A stretch of 64,000 nucleotides of DNA from CBDCUC01 sp965222485 (GTDB lineage: Bacteria > Pseudomonadota > Alphaproteobacteria > Rhizobiales > Hyphomicrobiaceae): assembly GCA_965222485.1 (NCBI GenBank), contig CBDCUC010000040.1, forward strand, positions 620,001 through 684,000, given 5' to 3'. Every line of letters begins with the position of its first letter. Positions within the stretch are counted from its first letter, which is position 1. Below the pieces are notes generated by a model. It was given only the letters and a program-made list of their open reading frames with translations. It made no database searches and was not told the origin of the DNA. The position numbers and the translations under genes were made by a program. This document shows, one piece after another, positions 16,863-25,837 of the stretch.

Positions 16863-17432
16863 GCGAAGCTCGGGCCTTCGCGTTAGGGAAGGATATCCTG
16901 CCGATTTTTCATGACAGCACCGCCATATCTATACAAGGTTAGCCTGAACCAAGGCGGCCCTACCTTCGTGCAACGCATGATACACAGACAATGATCCAGA
17001 GTCGGATTGCCGGTTCATCTTACGGGGTTAGACTTCGATTTTTCAGAACAGTTGAAATCGTGACCTTCGCAGTTGCAGTAAAAACTAAGCCCAACTGGCC
17101 AGCAGATACTATTCAATCCGGGGAAACAGCAATTCTAAAAACATAATACACACCAACATATTGCGGTCTTCTTCTGCCAATACCAACAAATCCCGGGTGT
17201 GTGCAGTAGTCTGATGATTGCCATCGCCCCCTGCGCCAAGACTAGGCATCTGTTGTGTCATGCTCGCCTTGCCTTTGAATGTTGCCCGCGAGCTAAGTTT
17301 GAAACACGACGGACACTTGGTCATTTGGTTGCTAGTGTGATCCAGAACGAAAGGGCTGCTCAGACCCGTTCTACTGGCATGGGCATCTCGCGCGCTGAAT
17401 CAAACTGGTTTGTGCTCTAGCTAGAGGTTGCG
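16863..17432. other. Intergenic region, nothing recognised
   Basis: About 570 bases between the divergent cysQ copy and the secreted repeat protein. It should hold both promoters. A 71-codon minus-strand open frame (17109-17324) has no family resemblance or ribosome-binding site. No RNA gene or repeat seen. Confidence 0.5.
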
Positions 17433-18905
17433 ATGTTTAGGATTGTTTTTGCCGCACTTTTTGGTCTCCTCACGGTCGCCATAACTGCACCTGCCCATGC
17501 CCGTGACGATGGCTGGAGTGTGGTTGCCGATGGTCAGGCGCCCCGGCTACAGGATCGTATTGTAATCCCGGTCGGCCGCAAGGCGGGCAGACTTGAGAAA
17601 ATCCGCCTGAGAGCTGTCAACCAACGCGTCAGTATCCACGCCGTAGATATCCTGTTTGGCAACGGCAGACGCCAGCGTGTTTCAGGTTTTGTCCGATTGC
17701 GCGCAGGTGATGCGACAACCAACATCGATCTAGCTGGCGACGAGCGCTTCATCGACGAGGTTATTGTCAGCATTCGCCCAAGTTTTTCCCGCAGACCTGT
17801 GCGTCTGGAACTGGTCGGGCTAAGCGCCGGTGGATCGTTTCAGTCGCTTGCAAGCGAACGGATAAGTTCCGGCACACGGTCAGCCGTCATCCCGGTTGGC
17901 AAAAAGAGACGGCCCATTGAGCGCATCAGGCTGCGCGTCACAGGCAATCCCCTCTACATTCGCCGCATGGTTGTCACGATGGGCAACGGCGACCGCCAGC
18001 TCATCTCCGTCTACCAGGACATTGGGCGCGGTGAGACGACGGCGGAATATGAACTAAAGCGGTTCCGTAACCGTCCGGGCCGCAACATCGAAAGTATCCG
18101 AGTTGCAATGGCCAGGGCGGACAGAAGGTCCAGAATTGAGGTAGAGGGTCTGCCGGTCCGGTCAGAGCCGCGCCGCGTTGCGCCTCCGCGTATCGTTGAT
18201 ACAAAACCTGAGAAGCCATACATCTTCAGGAGCATGTACGTTTCGCGCGGCCTGGAAACCGACCGTGTGACTTTTGGAAAAGACAAGGGGCGTTTCGAGG
18301 CCGTCGCATTCCGTGCACGCAAGGCGGACATCCGCCTGCATGAGTTTACGGTTACGTTTGGCAATGGCAAAAGTGAACGAGTGCGCGTCAAGAGAGATCT
18401 TCGCAGAGGTAAGACGACGTCGTACTACAGCTTCGGGCGCGGGCGCTTTATTCAGAGCATAAAGCTCAAGTACCGGTCTCTTGGAAGCTCACGCACGCGC
18501 GCGGAGATGGACATCTACGTCCGACCAGCGAAAAAACGAACCGCACGTTTTGTCAGGCCGCGGGCCAACGAATGGGTTCTGCTCGGCGCGCAATCGGCGG
18601 GCATCTTCCAGACCGATACGGATGTCTTCCACGTCGGCAAGGATATGGGACGGTTCCGTGCCGTGCGCGTACGCGCCATGAATCAAGATATCCGGATTTA
18701 CGGGATGAAGATTTACTATGGCAATGGTTCATCGGAAACAGTGAGGATCAGTGGCACGTTGCGCGAAGGAGATTCGTCACCTTCGATCGATCTGAAGGGC
18801 CGGCATCGGTTCATTGATCGCATCCAGTTCCGCTATCGCACCAAGCTGAATTTTGAAGGCATTGCGCGTGCGGAGGTTTGGGGATTGGCCGCAGACGGCA
18901 GGTAA
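17433..18905 (+). CDS. Secreted protein with four tandem beta-rich repeats
   Basis: 490 residues with a signal peptide (about 1-23, cleaved near PAHA). Four diverged repeats of about 100 residues follow, each with a basic/hydrophobic strand, then a GNG turn and an acidic end: AVDILFGNGRRQ, MVVTMGNGDRQ, FTVTFGNGKSE and KIYYGNGSSE are equivalent turns, and each repeat ends in an R-x-I-D/E-x-I or similar strand (RFIDEVIVSIR, RNIESIRVAM, RFIQSIKLKYR, RFIDRIQFRYR). The pattern suggests repeated beta-sandwich domains in the periplasm or outside the cell. The protein is Arg-rich. The function is unknown; matrix, adhesion or polyanion binding is possible. SD AGAGG precedes the ATG, and a strong terminator follows, so it is a monocistronic unit. 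Confidence 0.75.
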   Translation: MFRIVFAALFGLLTVAITAPAHARDDGWSVVADGQAPRLQDRIVIPVGRKAGRLEKIRLRAVNQRVSIHAVDILFGNGRRQRVSGFVRLRAGDATTNIDLAGDERFIDEVIVSIRPSFSRRPVRLELVGLSAGGSFQSLASERISSGTRSAVIPVGKKRRPIERIRLRVTGNPLYIRRMVVTMGNGDRQLISVYQDIGRGETTAEYELKRFRNRPGRNIESIRVAMARADRRSRIEVEGLPVRSEPRRVAPPRIVDTKPEKPYIFRSMYVSRGLETDRVTFGKDKGRFEAVAFRARKADIRLHEFTVTFGNGKSERVRVKRDLRRGKTTSYYSFGRGRFIQSIKLKYRSLGSSRTRAEMDIYVRPAKKRTARFVRPRANEWVLLGAQSAGIFQTDTDVFHVGKDMGRFRAVRVRAMNQDIRIYGMKIYYGNGSSETVRISGTLREGDSSPSIDLKGRHRFIDRIQFRYRTKLNFEGIARAEVWGLAADGR

Positions 18906-18929
18906 GCCCCCAAATCAGATCAGTTGAAA

Positions 18930-18973
18930 AGCGGCATCCGTGCAGTCAAATGCACGGATGCCGCTGTCTTTTT
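18930..18973 (+). terminator. Rho-independent terminator
   Basis: Perfect 15-bp stem (AGCGGCATCCGTGCA at 18930-18944 with its complement at 18951-18965), loop GTCAAA, followed by GTCTTTTT. It ends transcription of the secreted repeat-protein gene. Confidence 0.93.
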
Positions 18974-19060
18974 GCTCAATGGTGTTCTGGTCCAGAACGT
19001 CCCGGCTGGCGAAAACGTCATATTGTATGCAGTTTGCAGCCGCTAAATGCCCCGAAGGCA

Positions 19061-20638
19061 TCATCCCACCTTCTGGAATTCAATCATCGCGTAAACCGGT
19101 GGCTCGCCAAAATCTGAGTTCAGACCAAGCCCATGACTTGATTTGCTTGTCGAGCACTGGTGCTGCAGCTCAAAGTCTTTCGATGCTGCGATGGAAAAAT
19201 ACGCGACGCCAGGGGAATTGTTGCTAACGGCATCGCCTGGGCCACTGTAGGCTGTTTGGCCCGTGAAGGAGATGCTATCTGTCTTATTGCGTAACCGCGT
19301 CATGTGGTAGGCAACATCATAAGCCGGTGCACACCAGCGTACGATATAATCGCCCGCTGGCAGCGTGATGACGCTGGAGGCGAGCGATGCACCGCTGATG
19401 TTGTTCCGCCTGATAGTGTTGAGATCTCGCTTGACCCACGACCCGGACGAAAACGTGCCCCCATGCGTTCCGGCCGTCTTTTCGTCAACGACGATCAGAT
19501 ACTCAAGCGATGCACCACCGCCGCCACCACCGCCTGAGCCAAACACGGTCTCCGTTCCCGCACTGTCCTTCATTGCAAGCTTTGTCGTACCACCATCGTC
19601 CTTCGCATAGAGCCGCGCGGTATCTGCTGCGGGATTGGCGGGAACCGCAATCTCGGAAATATCGAAAAAGCCATCGTGCGATGTGTTCTGCTTGAACGCC
19701 GCATCGCCGTTGTCTTTATCGAGAACGAAGCTTTCGTGAAACGTCGAACCGTCGGGGCTGACTTTGAAATGAAAGTCGTCATCGCCCGCCGTCCCCATCT
19801 CTGCGCGGCCCGAAAAGGCTGTCTGAAATAGGAACGAAGCAGTATCGGCGGCAGCTGCCTTGTTGACTTTTACCTGGTGGCCGTTGCCGACGTTGTCGAA
19901 CAGTGAAGCGGCTGATTTGACGGCCAACTTATTTGTCGCATCCGCCGCCGCGTTTATGCCAAGCCACGACAGGTTTTGCAGCGCGTCGGCCCAAGCCGCA
20001 CCGTCATAACGGTAGAGGCGGTCCTCATCCGCCACCCAGGCAATCATCCCTTCTGTTGCCGAAACAAACCGCCAAGCTGCGCTCAGATAGCTTGCAATAT
20101 TCCCGTCCTGGCCAGCCCAATCACCCGTCGCGCTAGCGGCCACGATGTAAGTATCACCGCTGTTCGGAGCGCCTGGCGGGGTTGCGAGGTCTTTGTCCAG
20201 AATATTCAGGGGCAACAGTGCATCGTGACGTATTTTGTCTGCAGCCAGCATGAGGCCGTCTGCGCTGTGGGTTACTGGAGGCGAAGACCCGCCTCCGCCA
20301 CCGCCAAAAGCCGCCCACGCTGACCCGTTCCATACAACGGCGCCTGTTTCATGCTCGACCCAGGCGATCCAGCCAGCCTGCGGTGCGTGAAACATCCACG
20401 CACCATCTTGGAAAGCGGCCAATTCCAGGTCGTGGCCGGCCCAGTCGCCGGTTGCCCCGCTAGCTACAATATAGCGGTCCCCGTCCGCGGGAGAAGCAGG
20501 CGCCGCCGTTAAATCCCGGTCGAGAACCGACAGCTGAACAACCGCATCAAGTGTTCTCAGCGCTTCGTTATGCGTGACGTGCTTTTGCGCCTGAGCCGCC
20601 ATGATATAAGGCAGGCGCAAATGGTCCGTCTCGTTCAT
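19061..20638 (-). CDS. Orphan phage/GTA-type protein with two DUF2793 domains
   Basis: 525 residues. Two DUF2793 domains are arranged in tandem, residues about 1-110 (LRLPYIMAAQAQKHVTHNEA, PADGDRYIVASGATGDWAGH) and about 125-235 (NSGDTYIVAASATGDWAGQ, AWRFVSATEGMIAWV). Poly-Gly linkers (GGGGGG near 111 and GGGGGGG near 367) separate them from a middle tail-fibre-like region and a C-terminal beta domain (SVITLPAGDYIVRWCAPAYD). DUF2793 proteins occur at the ends of tailed-phage and gene-transfer-agent clusters of Alphaproteobacteria, probably in host recognition. No other phage gene lies nearby, so it is either a detached GTA fibre gene or a domesticated surface protein. The ATG lies at 20638; the downstream terminator belongs to the opposite gene. 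Confidence 0.82.
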   Translation of the reverse strand: MNETDHLRLPYIMAAQAQKHVTHNEALRTLDAVVQLSVLDRDLTAAPASPADGDRYIVASGATGDWAGHDLELAAFQDGAWMFHAPQAGWIAWVEHETGAVVWNGSAWAAFGGGGGGSSPPVTHSADGLMLAADKIRHDALLPLNILDKDLATPPGAPNSGDTYIVAASATGDWAGQDGNIASYLSAAWRFVSATEGMIAWVADEDRLYRYDGAAWADALQNLSWLGINAAADATNKLAVKSAASLFDNVGNGHQVKVNKAAAADTASFLFQTAFSGRAEMGTAGDDDFHFKVSPDGSTFHESFVLDKDNGDAAFKQNTSHDGFFDISEIAVPANPAADTARLYAKDDGGTTKLAMKDSAGTETVFGSGGGGGGGASLEYLIVVDEKTAGTHGGTFSSGSWVKRDLNTIRRNNISGASLASSVITLPAGDYIVRWCAPAYDVAYHMTRLRNKTDSISFTGQTAYSGPGDAVSNNSPGVAYFSIAASKDFELQHQCSTSKSSHGLGLNSDFGEPPVYAMIEFQKVG

Positions 20639-20863
20639 GCGAGGCTCCCGGGCTTTTTAAACAGGCTCAACCCGAGGGTAATCGCGTGTTTGCAAGCGGG
20701 GATAGAATATACGGGGCTGCGGCCCAGCAAAGATGGTGCCGAACGACTGCCGCATGTGTTAGGTCCTTCCTGACCGCGCATCATCCAGCAATGAGCGAGG
20801 CCTCTTAGGTCTTGTGTCGCTGTCCCACTGAGCGAAACACCGACGCTAATATCCAAATAGAGA

Positions 20864-22306
20864 ATGAGCGCCACAATCGACAGTCCTCTTGAGAAGCCAA
20901 CACCGGAACTCATTGACCGGCTTACGGCGATCGTTGGCTCTGCGAATGCGCTGACGGCGCCGGAGGATCAAAAAGCCTATTTGACCGAGTGGCGCGATCG
21001 CTATGTTGGCGCCACTCAGCTTGTGTTGCGTCCCGGATCTGTCGAGCAAGTTTCCGAAATCCTCAAAGTCGCGAACACAGCGCGCGTCGGTGTCGTGCCC
21101 CAAGGTGGCAACACGGGACTAGTTGGCGGACAAATCCCATATGAAACAGGCAACGAAATTGTCGTTTCGCTGGCGCGCATGAAGGCCATTCGCAATATCG
21201 ATGAGGCTGGGCAATGGTTGACGGCGGAGGCAGGCGTTACCCTCGCCGCCATACAAGAGGAGGCTGAGAGCCGTGGCCGTCTGTTTCCACTCAGCCTGGC
21301 TTCGGAGGGAAGTTGCCAGATCGGCGGGAACCTCGCGACGAACGCCGGCGGTGTCGGCGTGTTGGCATATGGCAATGCGCGCAGTTTGGTACTCGGCCTT
21401 GAAGCAGTTCTTGCCGACGGCCGTATTTGGCACGGTTTGAAGACACTCTCCAAGGACAACACGGGCTATGATCTCAAAGACCTGATCATCGGATCAGAAG
21501 GGACGCTTGCTATCATTACTGCGGCAACTCTGAAGTTGTTTCCGAAGCCCGCTGCGCGGGCCACCGCCCTTGTTGCGTTATCAAATCTTGAGAATGCTCT
21601 GCAGTTGTTCCGTAAAATGCAGGCAGGTGCGGGCAGCTCGCTGACGGCGTTCGAATTCATGCCGCACATCGCGGTTCAGTTCGTGACCCGTCACGTTGAG
21701 GGGACGAGAAACCCGCTCTCAATTGCACATGACTGGTACGCCCTGGTTGAGCTATCCGGCAGTGCTGCTGACAATGACATTTCATCAAACCTGGAGTCAT
21801 TGCTCGGCAATGCAGCAGAGGCAGGCATCATATTGGACGCAGTCATCGCTGCTTCTGGCGCTCAGGCCAGAGACCTGTGGCGTTTGCGCGAAGAAATATC
21901 GGATGCACAGAAGCCTGAAGGAGGCAGCATAAAGCACGACATTTCAGTGCCGATCTCCCGCATTCCAGAGTTCATCGAGCGTGCGAACGCAATAATTGAA
22001 GATATGTGCCCCGGTGCCCGCCCGTGCCCGTTCGGTCATTTCGGTGACGGCAACATTCACTACAATATCTCCCAACCAGAGACCGCCGACAAAGCCACAT
22101 TTCTAGCCAAGTGGGAGGACATGAACCACGCAGTTCATGAGCTGGTCAGCGACATGGGCGGGTCAATCTCAGCCGAGCACGGCATCGGCCGCATGAAGCG
22201 CGATGAGCTTGTTCACTTCAAAACTCCGGTGGAGATGGACTTGATGCGCGCCATCAAGCGCAGCTTCGACCCGAACGGTATCCTGAATCCAGGCAAGGTC
22301 CTGTAG
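20864..22306 (+). CDS. FAD-linked D-2-hydroxyacid dehydrogenase (GlcD / D-2-hydroxyglutarate dehydrogenase type)
   Basis: 480-residue flavoenzyme of the VAO/PCMH superfamily oxidising a D-2-hydroxyacid, probably D-2-hydroxyglutarate or D-lactate. FAD-binding signatures: VVPQGGNTGLVGGQ (about 79-92), GGNLATNAGGVGVLAYGNAR and GSEGTLAIITAATLKLFPK. C-terminal catalytic/metal motifs: PFGHFGDGNIHYNI and ISAEHGIGRMKRDEL. No Fe-S domain is attached, as in the D-2-hydroxyglutarate dehydrogenase group. The gene is single, convergent with the aminotransferase gene downstream, and marks the left border of the glycan locus. Confidence 0.9.
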   Translation: MSATIDSPLEKPTPELIDRLTAIVGSANALTAPEDQKAYLTEWRDRYVGATQLVLRPGSVEQVSEILKVANTARVGVVPQGGNTGLVGGQIPYETGNEIVVSLARMKAIRNIDEAGQWLTAEAGVTLAAIQEEAESRGRLFPLSLASEGSCQIGGNLATNAGGVGVLAYGNARSLVLGLEAVLADGRIWHGLKTLSKDNTGYDLKDLIIGSEGTLAIITAATLKLFPKPAARATALVALSNLENALQLFRKMQAGAGSSLTAFEFMPHIAVQFVTRHVEGTRNPLSIAHDWYALVELSGSAADNDISSNLESLLGNAAEAGIILDAVIAASGAQARDLWRLREEISDAQKPEGGSIKHDISVPISRIPEFIERANAIIEDMCPGARPCPFGHFGDGNIHYNISQPETADKATFLAKWEDMNHAVHELVSDMGGSISAEHGIGRMKRDELVHFKTPVEMDLMRAIKRSFDPNGILNPGKVL

Positions 22307-22354
22307 CCGTTGGGTCCGCACTTGCATGTCTTATCCCGCTTGCAATCGTGACCA

Positions 22355-23515
22355 TCACTCACCGATGAGGTTTAGCAAAGTCGCGATAACCCGGTCTTGT
22401 TGTTCGGCGGTGAGATAGGGGTGCATCGGCAGACTCAGCACTTCCCCACACAATCGTTCGGAAATGGCAAGCCCGTCATCCGGAACGATCTGATCGGCAT
22501 ACGCTGGTTGCTTATGTAACGGCCGCGGATAATAGACAGCACTGAGAATTCCTGCGTCTGCAAGACCCCTTGCGACTTCATCCCGGCGCTCAGCAGGCAG
22601 AAGCAATGTGTACTGCGCCCACACGCTGGTCACACCGTCACGTAGGATCGGCGTAATGCCCCCCCCTTCAAGTGCACGGGAGTAGCGAGCCGCGATCGCA
22701 TTGCGCTGTGAGATTTCTTTGGGAAAGATCTTCAGTTTTTCGATAAGGATTGCCGCCTGCATCGTGTCGAGGCGGCCGTTGAGCCCGATGCGGACGATGT
22801 CGTATTTTCCCTCGCCCTTGCCATGCAGGCGAATACTCTTCATCCGCTCGGCCAGTTCGCCATCGTCGGTGAATATTGCACCGCCATCGCCATAACACCC
22901 GAGCGGTTTGGCCGGGAAAAAGCTCGTGGCCGTGGCATGTCCGAATTGTCCGACTTTCTTTCCATGAAATTCAGCCCCGCAGGACTGTGCACCATCGCAC
23001 AATACGAACAGGTCGTGTGCTTCGGCGAAGGGCAGAATCTCATCGTAGTCGGCCGGCTGCCCGAACAAGTCGACCGGCATGATGGCGCGAAGCCGCAGCC
23101 CACGCGCCTTCGCTGCCCTCGTGGCGCCTTCAAGTTTCTCAGGATCGATGTTGAAAGTGTCTTCCCTGACGTCGGCAAAAACGGCCGCGGCACCGAGCAT
23201 CCGGATGGCTTCCGGCGTTGCCGTGTAGGTGAAGGCCGGACAGATGACAGCGTCGCCTGGCCCAATGCCGTGCGCCATGAGCGCGATCAACAAAGCATCG
23301 GTGCCGCTTGAGCAAGAAATAGCGTGTTTGGCACCGGACATTTCTGCGAGCTGCGCTTCGAATTCGGTGACTTCAGGCCCCATGATGTAGGCGCCATGAT
23401 CAAGCACGCGTTTGATTGCCGCGTCTATGTTTGAGCGGATGTGCGCTTGCTGCGCCTTGAGGTCAATAAGCGCGATGTGATCACGCGTAGCACCAGAGCT
23501 AGACGGGCCAGCCAT
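22355..23515 (-). CDS. wbpE: UDP-3-oxo-GlcNAcA aminotransferase (WbpE-type DegT/DnrJ)
   Basis: PLP-dependent sugar aminotransferase (386 residues) that would convert UDP-2-acetamido-3-oxo-glucuronate to the 3-amino sugar. Motifs: IDLKAQQAHIRSNIDAAI at the N-terminus, AISCSSGTDALLIALMA, VLCDGAQSCGAEF and the PLP lysine in SFFPAKPLGCYGDGG (Lys203). The ATG at 23515 fits WbpE length; a longer frame to 23632 overlaps the upstream gene too far. It overlaps the WbpB-type gene by 17 bases and is the third gene of a leftward operon wbpA-wbpB-wbpE. The neighbours define the substrate better than the sequence alone. Confidence 0.87.
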   Translation of the reverse strand: MAGPSSSGATRDHIALIDLKAQQAHIRSNIDAAIKRVLDHGAYIMGPEVTEFEAQLAEMSGAKHAISCSSGTDALLIALMAHGIGPGDAVICPAFTYTATPEAIRMLGAAAVFADVREDTFNIDPEKLEGATRAAKARGLRLRAIMPVDLFGQPADYDEILPFAEAHDLFVLCDGAQSCGAEFHGKKVGQFGHATATSFFPAKPLGCYGDGGAIFTDDGELAERMKSIRLHGKGEGKYDIVRIGLNGRLDTMQAAILIEKLKIFPKEISQRNAIAARYSRALEGGGITPILRDGVTSVWAQYTLLLPAERRDEVARGLADAGILSAVYYPRPLHKQPAYADQIVPDDGLAISERLCGEVLSLPMHPYLTAEQQDRVIATLLNLIGE

Positions 23516-24488
23516 CTTTGTATCGTCCCTGATCGGCCAATACTTTTTCGAGTATTGGATGCTGCGCTTCTTCGTTCGGACTGGGTACAGCTGAACGAAT
23601 GTGTGCCACTGTCTCAATTGACGGGCGAACATCCTCTAGAGGAAAGCCTTCCCCCGCAACAATCTTCTCGTAGCTGATGGTATGCAGGTCCTCAAAACCC
23701 TTTGAGAAATCGAAGAACCCGATTCCATCGACATTCATACAACGCTGCGCGAATCCTTCGCTCGCCGTCATGTCACGTCCATTGATTGAGAGAAACCAGC
23801 GCACGCGCGCACGTTCATATTCGAGAAAGCCGCCTGCGCAATCCATGGCACGGTGCTGCACGACATTGCGTTTCAAGTCTCCAAAGACGAAGCTCAGCAT
23901 GTCGAAGAAGTGAACACCAATGTTGGCTGCGATGCCGCCGGACCGCTCAACATCACCCTTCCAAGATTCATAATACCAGCGACCACGCGAGGTGACGTAC
24001 GTAAGATCCACATCAAATACGCGCCCGCTGTCATCGGTAGCGATCTTATCGCGCAGATCGATAATCGAGGGATGCAGCCGCAGTTGTAAAATCGTGTTGA
24101 CCTTACGTCCCGTGGCTTTTTCCACATCTCTGAGTTCATCGATTTCCTTGGGGTCAAGTACGAGCGGCTTCTCGCAGATCGCATCAGCACCTGATCTCAG
24201 CGTGAAACCCACATGTGACTTGTGGAGATAGTTGGGCGAACAAACCGTAATGAATTCCAACGGCCGTCCTTCCCGCCGCAGGACATCGACATAATCCGCA
24301 AATCTTTCAAAATCCACGAAGAAGCGGGCCTGCGGGAAATGGCGATCAATGATACCGACCGAGTCAGACTGATCCACCGCGGCCAGCAGTTCGCCTCCGA
24401 CTTTTTTTATCGCATCCATATGGCGCGGAGCGATGTAACCGGCAGCACCGATCTGGCCGAACCGCGTTGCGGAAGAGTTGTTGGTCAT
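23499..24488 (-). CDS. wbpB: UDP-GlcNAcA 3-dehydrogenase (WbpB-type, Gfo/Idh family)
   Basis: NAD-dependent oxidase of the Gfo/Idh/MocA family acting on UDP-N-acetylglucosaminuronate at C3. The WbpB-specific nucleotide-binding start FGQIGAAGYIAPRHMDAIKK is clear, with ICEKPLVL as the Gfo/Idh EKP motif and GGIAANIGVHFFDML in the substrate domain. 329 residues from the ATG at 24488 (MTNNSS); the in-frame Met at 24536 is less likely. It lies 68 bases after the UDP-sugar 6-dehydrogenase gene and overlaps wbpE. In Pseudomonas, WbpB is coupled to WbpE by recycling NADH with 2-oxoglutarate, which agrees with the overlapping genes here. Confidence 0.87.
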   Translation of the reverse strand: MTNNSSATRFGQIGAAGYIAPRHMDAIKKVGGELLAAVDQSDSVGIIDRHFPQARFFVDFERFADYVDVLRREGRPLEFITVCSPNYLHKSHVGFTLRSGADAICEKPLVLDPKEIDELRDVEKATGRKVNTILQLRLHPSIIDLRDKIATDDSGRVFDVDLTYVTSRGRWYYESWKGDVERSGGIAANIGVHFFDMLSFVFGDLKRNVVQHRAMDCAGGFLEYERARVRWFLSINGRDMTASEGFAQRCMNVDGIGFFDFSKGFEDLHTISYEKIVAGEGFPLEDVRPSIETVAHIRSAVPSPNEEAQHPILEKVLADQGRYKDGWPV

Positions 24489-24556
24489 GGTGCGAGACTT
24501 TTTCCCTGCTTCGTGCATGAGCCGGTGTTTCAGCACCCCACCGACCGCCCTTGGGT

Positions 24557-25837
24557 TTACAAGCGTACGTCGCTGGCCTGCAGAGGCAAAACTTCCTTGA
24601 TATCGTAAAGCAGCCCGCCGCCTACGAGCAGCTTCCTCAACTGTTCTTCCCCGTGCTGCACGATCTCGTCGTGTTTTACAGCGAGGACGGCGGCGTCAAA
24701 CGGTCCACCTGGTAGTTCGCTGCATATCCGGATGCCGAACTCTTCAAGTACCTCTTCAGGGTCGGCGCGGGGGTCATGAACTGTAACGTTGTGACCGAAC
24801 GCCTCTAGCTCCCTCACGAGATCAACGACTTTGGTGTTACGGATATCCGGACAGTTCTGTTTGAACGTGATGCCGAGAACCAAGAGTCTCGCCCCGTCGG
24901 CGCGCAGGCCCTTCTGCAGCATTGACTTGACGATATCCCGAGCAACATAAGAGGCCATGCTGTCATTTATGCGCCGGCCGGCCAGAATCATTTCCGGGTG
25001 AAAGCCCACTTGCTGCGCCTTGTGCGTCAAATAGTAGGGATCGACGCCGATGCAATGGCCGCCAACAAGGCCCGGGCGGTAGTAATGGAAATTCCACTTG
25101 GTCTCCGCTGCTTCGAGCACTTCGCGAACTTCGATCCCGAGCCGTCGGAACAGCAATGCGAATTCATTCGTTAGCGCAATATTCACGTCGCGCTGTACGT
25201 TTTCGATGACCTTGGAAGCTTCTGCAACGCGGATTGAACTGGCCTTGTGCGTGCCAGCTGTGATGACCTTCGCATAGATTTCATCGACAAGATCTGCGAC
25301 CTCCGGCGTTGAGCCTGACGTTACCTTTTTTATGTCCGGCAACTTACGGTTCGGGTCGGCAGGGTTGACCCGCTCAGGACTGTAGCCGGCGAAGAAATCA
25401 ACGTTGAATTTCAAGCCGGATTTGGCCTCCAGAATTGGAACACAGACTTCCTCAGTTGCTCCGGGGTAGACGGTAGATTCGTAGACGACGGTGTCCCCCT
25501 TCTTCAGGAAGCCGCCAGTCATCTCGCTGGCTTTTTGCAGTGGTGTCAGGTCCGGGCGCTTCGCATCGTCAATAGGCGTCGGAACGGTAATGATATAAAA
25601 GTTGCAGTCTTTCATATCGTCAGTGTTGTCCGAGTAGGTCAGCTTTGTCGCCGCCTTAAGTTCTTCGTCCGAGACTTCGTTTGTTCGATCGATGCCCTTT
25701 TTGAGCTCCGCGACACGCTTGGCGTTGATGTCGAAGCCGACAACAGGAAACTCGCGGCCCATATAGACTGCGAGAGGTAGTCCGACATAGCCCAAGCCGA
25801 GAATGCCGATGCGAACGTCAGAAATCTTGGGCAGCAT
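24557..25837 (-). CDS. wbpA: UDP-N-acetylglucosamine 6-dehydrogenase (WbpA/TviB type)
   Basis: NAD-dependent two-step oxidation of a UDP-HexNAc to the uronic acid, first step of UDP-GlcNAc3NAcA synthesis. 426 residues: Rossmann motif GILGLGYVGLPLAVYMGREF (11-30), STVYPGATEE, the lysine-containing SKVIENVQRDVNIAL (about 208-222) and the catalytic cysteine in GLVGGHCIGVDPYYL (Cys262). The C-terminal domain carries VLGITFKQNCPDIRNTK, typical of the WbpA/TviB branch rather than UDP-glucose dehydrogenase. It is the first gene of the leftward operon; a perfect 16-bp palindrome lies 80 bases upstream of the start. Confidence 0.9.
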   Translation of the reverse strand: MLPKISDVRIGILGLGYVGLPLAVYMGREFPVVGFDINAKRVAELKKGIDRTNEVSDEELKAATKLTYSDNTDDMKDCNFYIITVPTPIDDAKRPDLTPLQKASEMTGGFLKKGDTVVYESTVYPGATEEVCVPILEAKSGLKFNVDFFAGYSPERVNPADPNRKLPDIKKVTSGSTPEVADLVDEIYAKVITAGTHKASSIRVAEASKVIENVQRDVNIALTNEFALLFRRLGIEVREVLEAAETKWNFHYYRPGLVGGHCIGVDPYYLTHKAQQVGFHPEMILAGRRINDSMASYVARDIVKSMLQKGLRADGARLLVLGITFKQNCPDIRNTKVVDLVRELEAFGHNVTVHDPRADPEEVLEEFGIRICSELPGGPFDAAVLAVKHDEIVQHGEEQLRKLLVGGGLLYDIKEVLPLQASDVRL

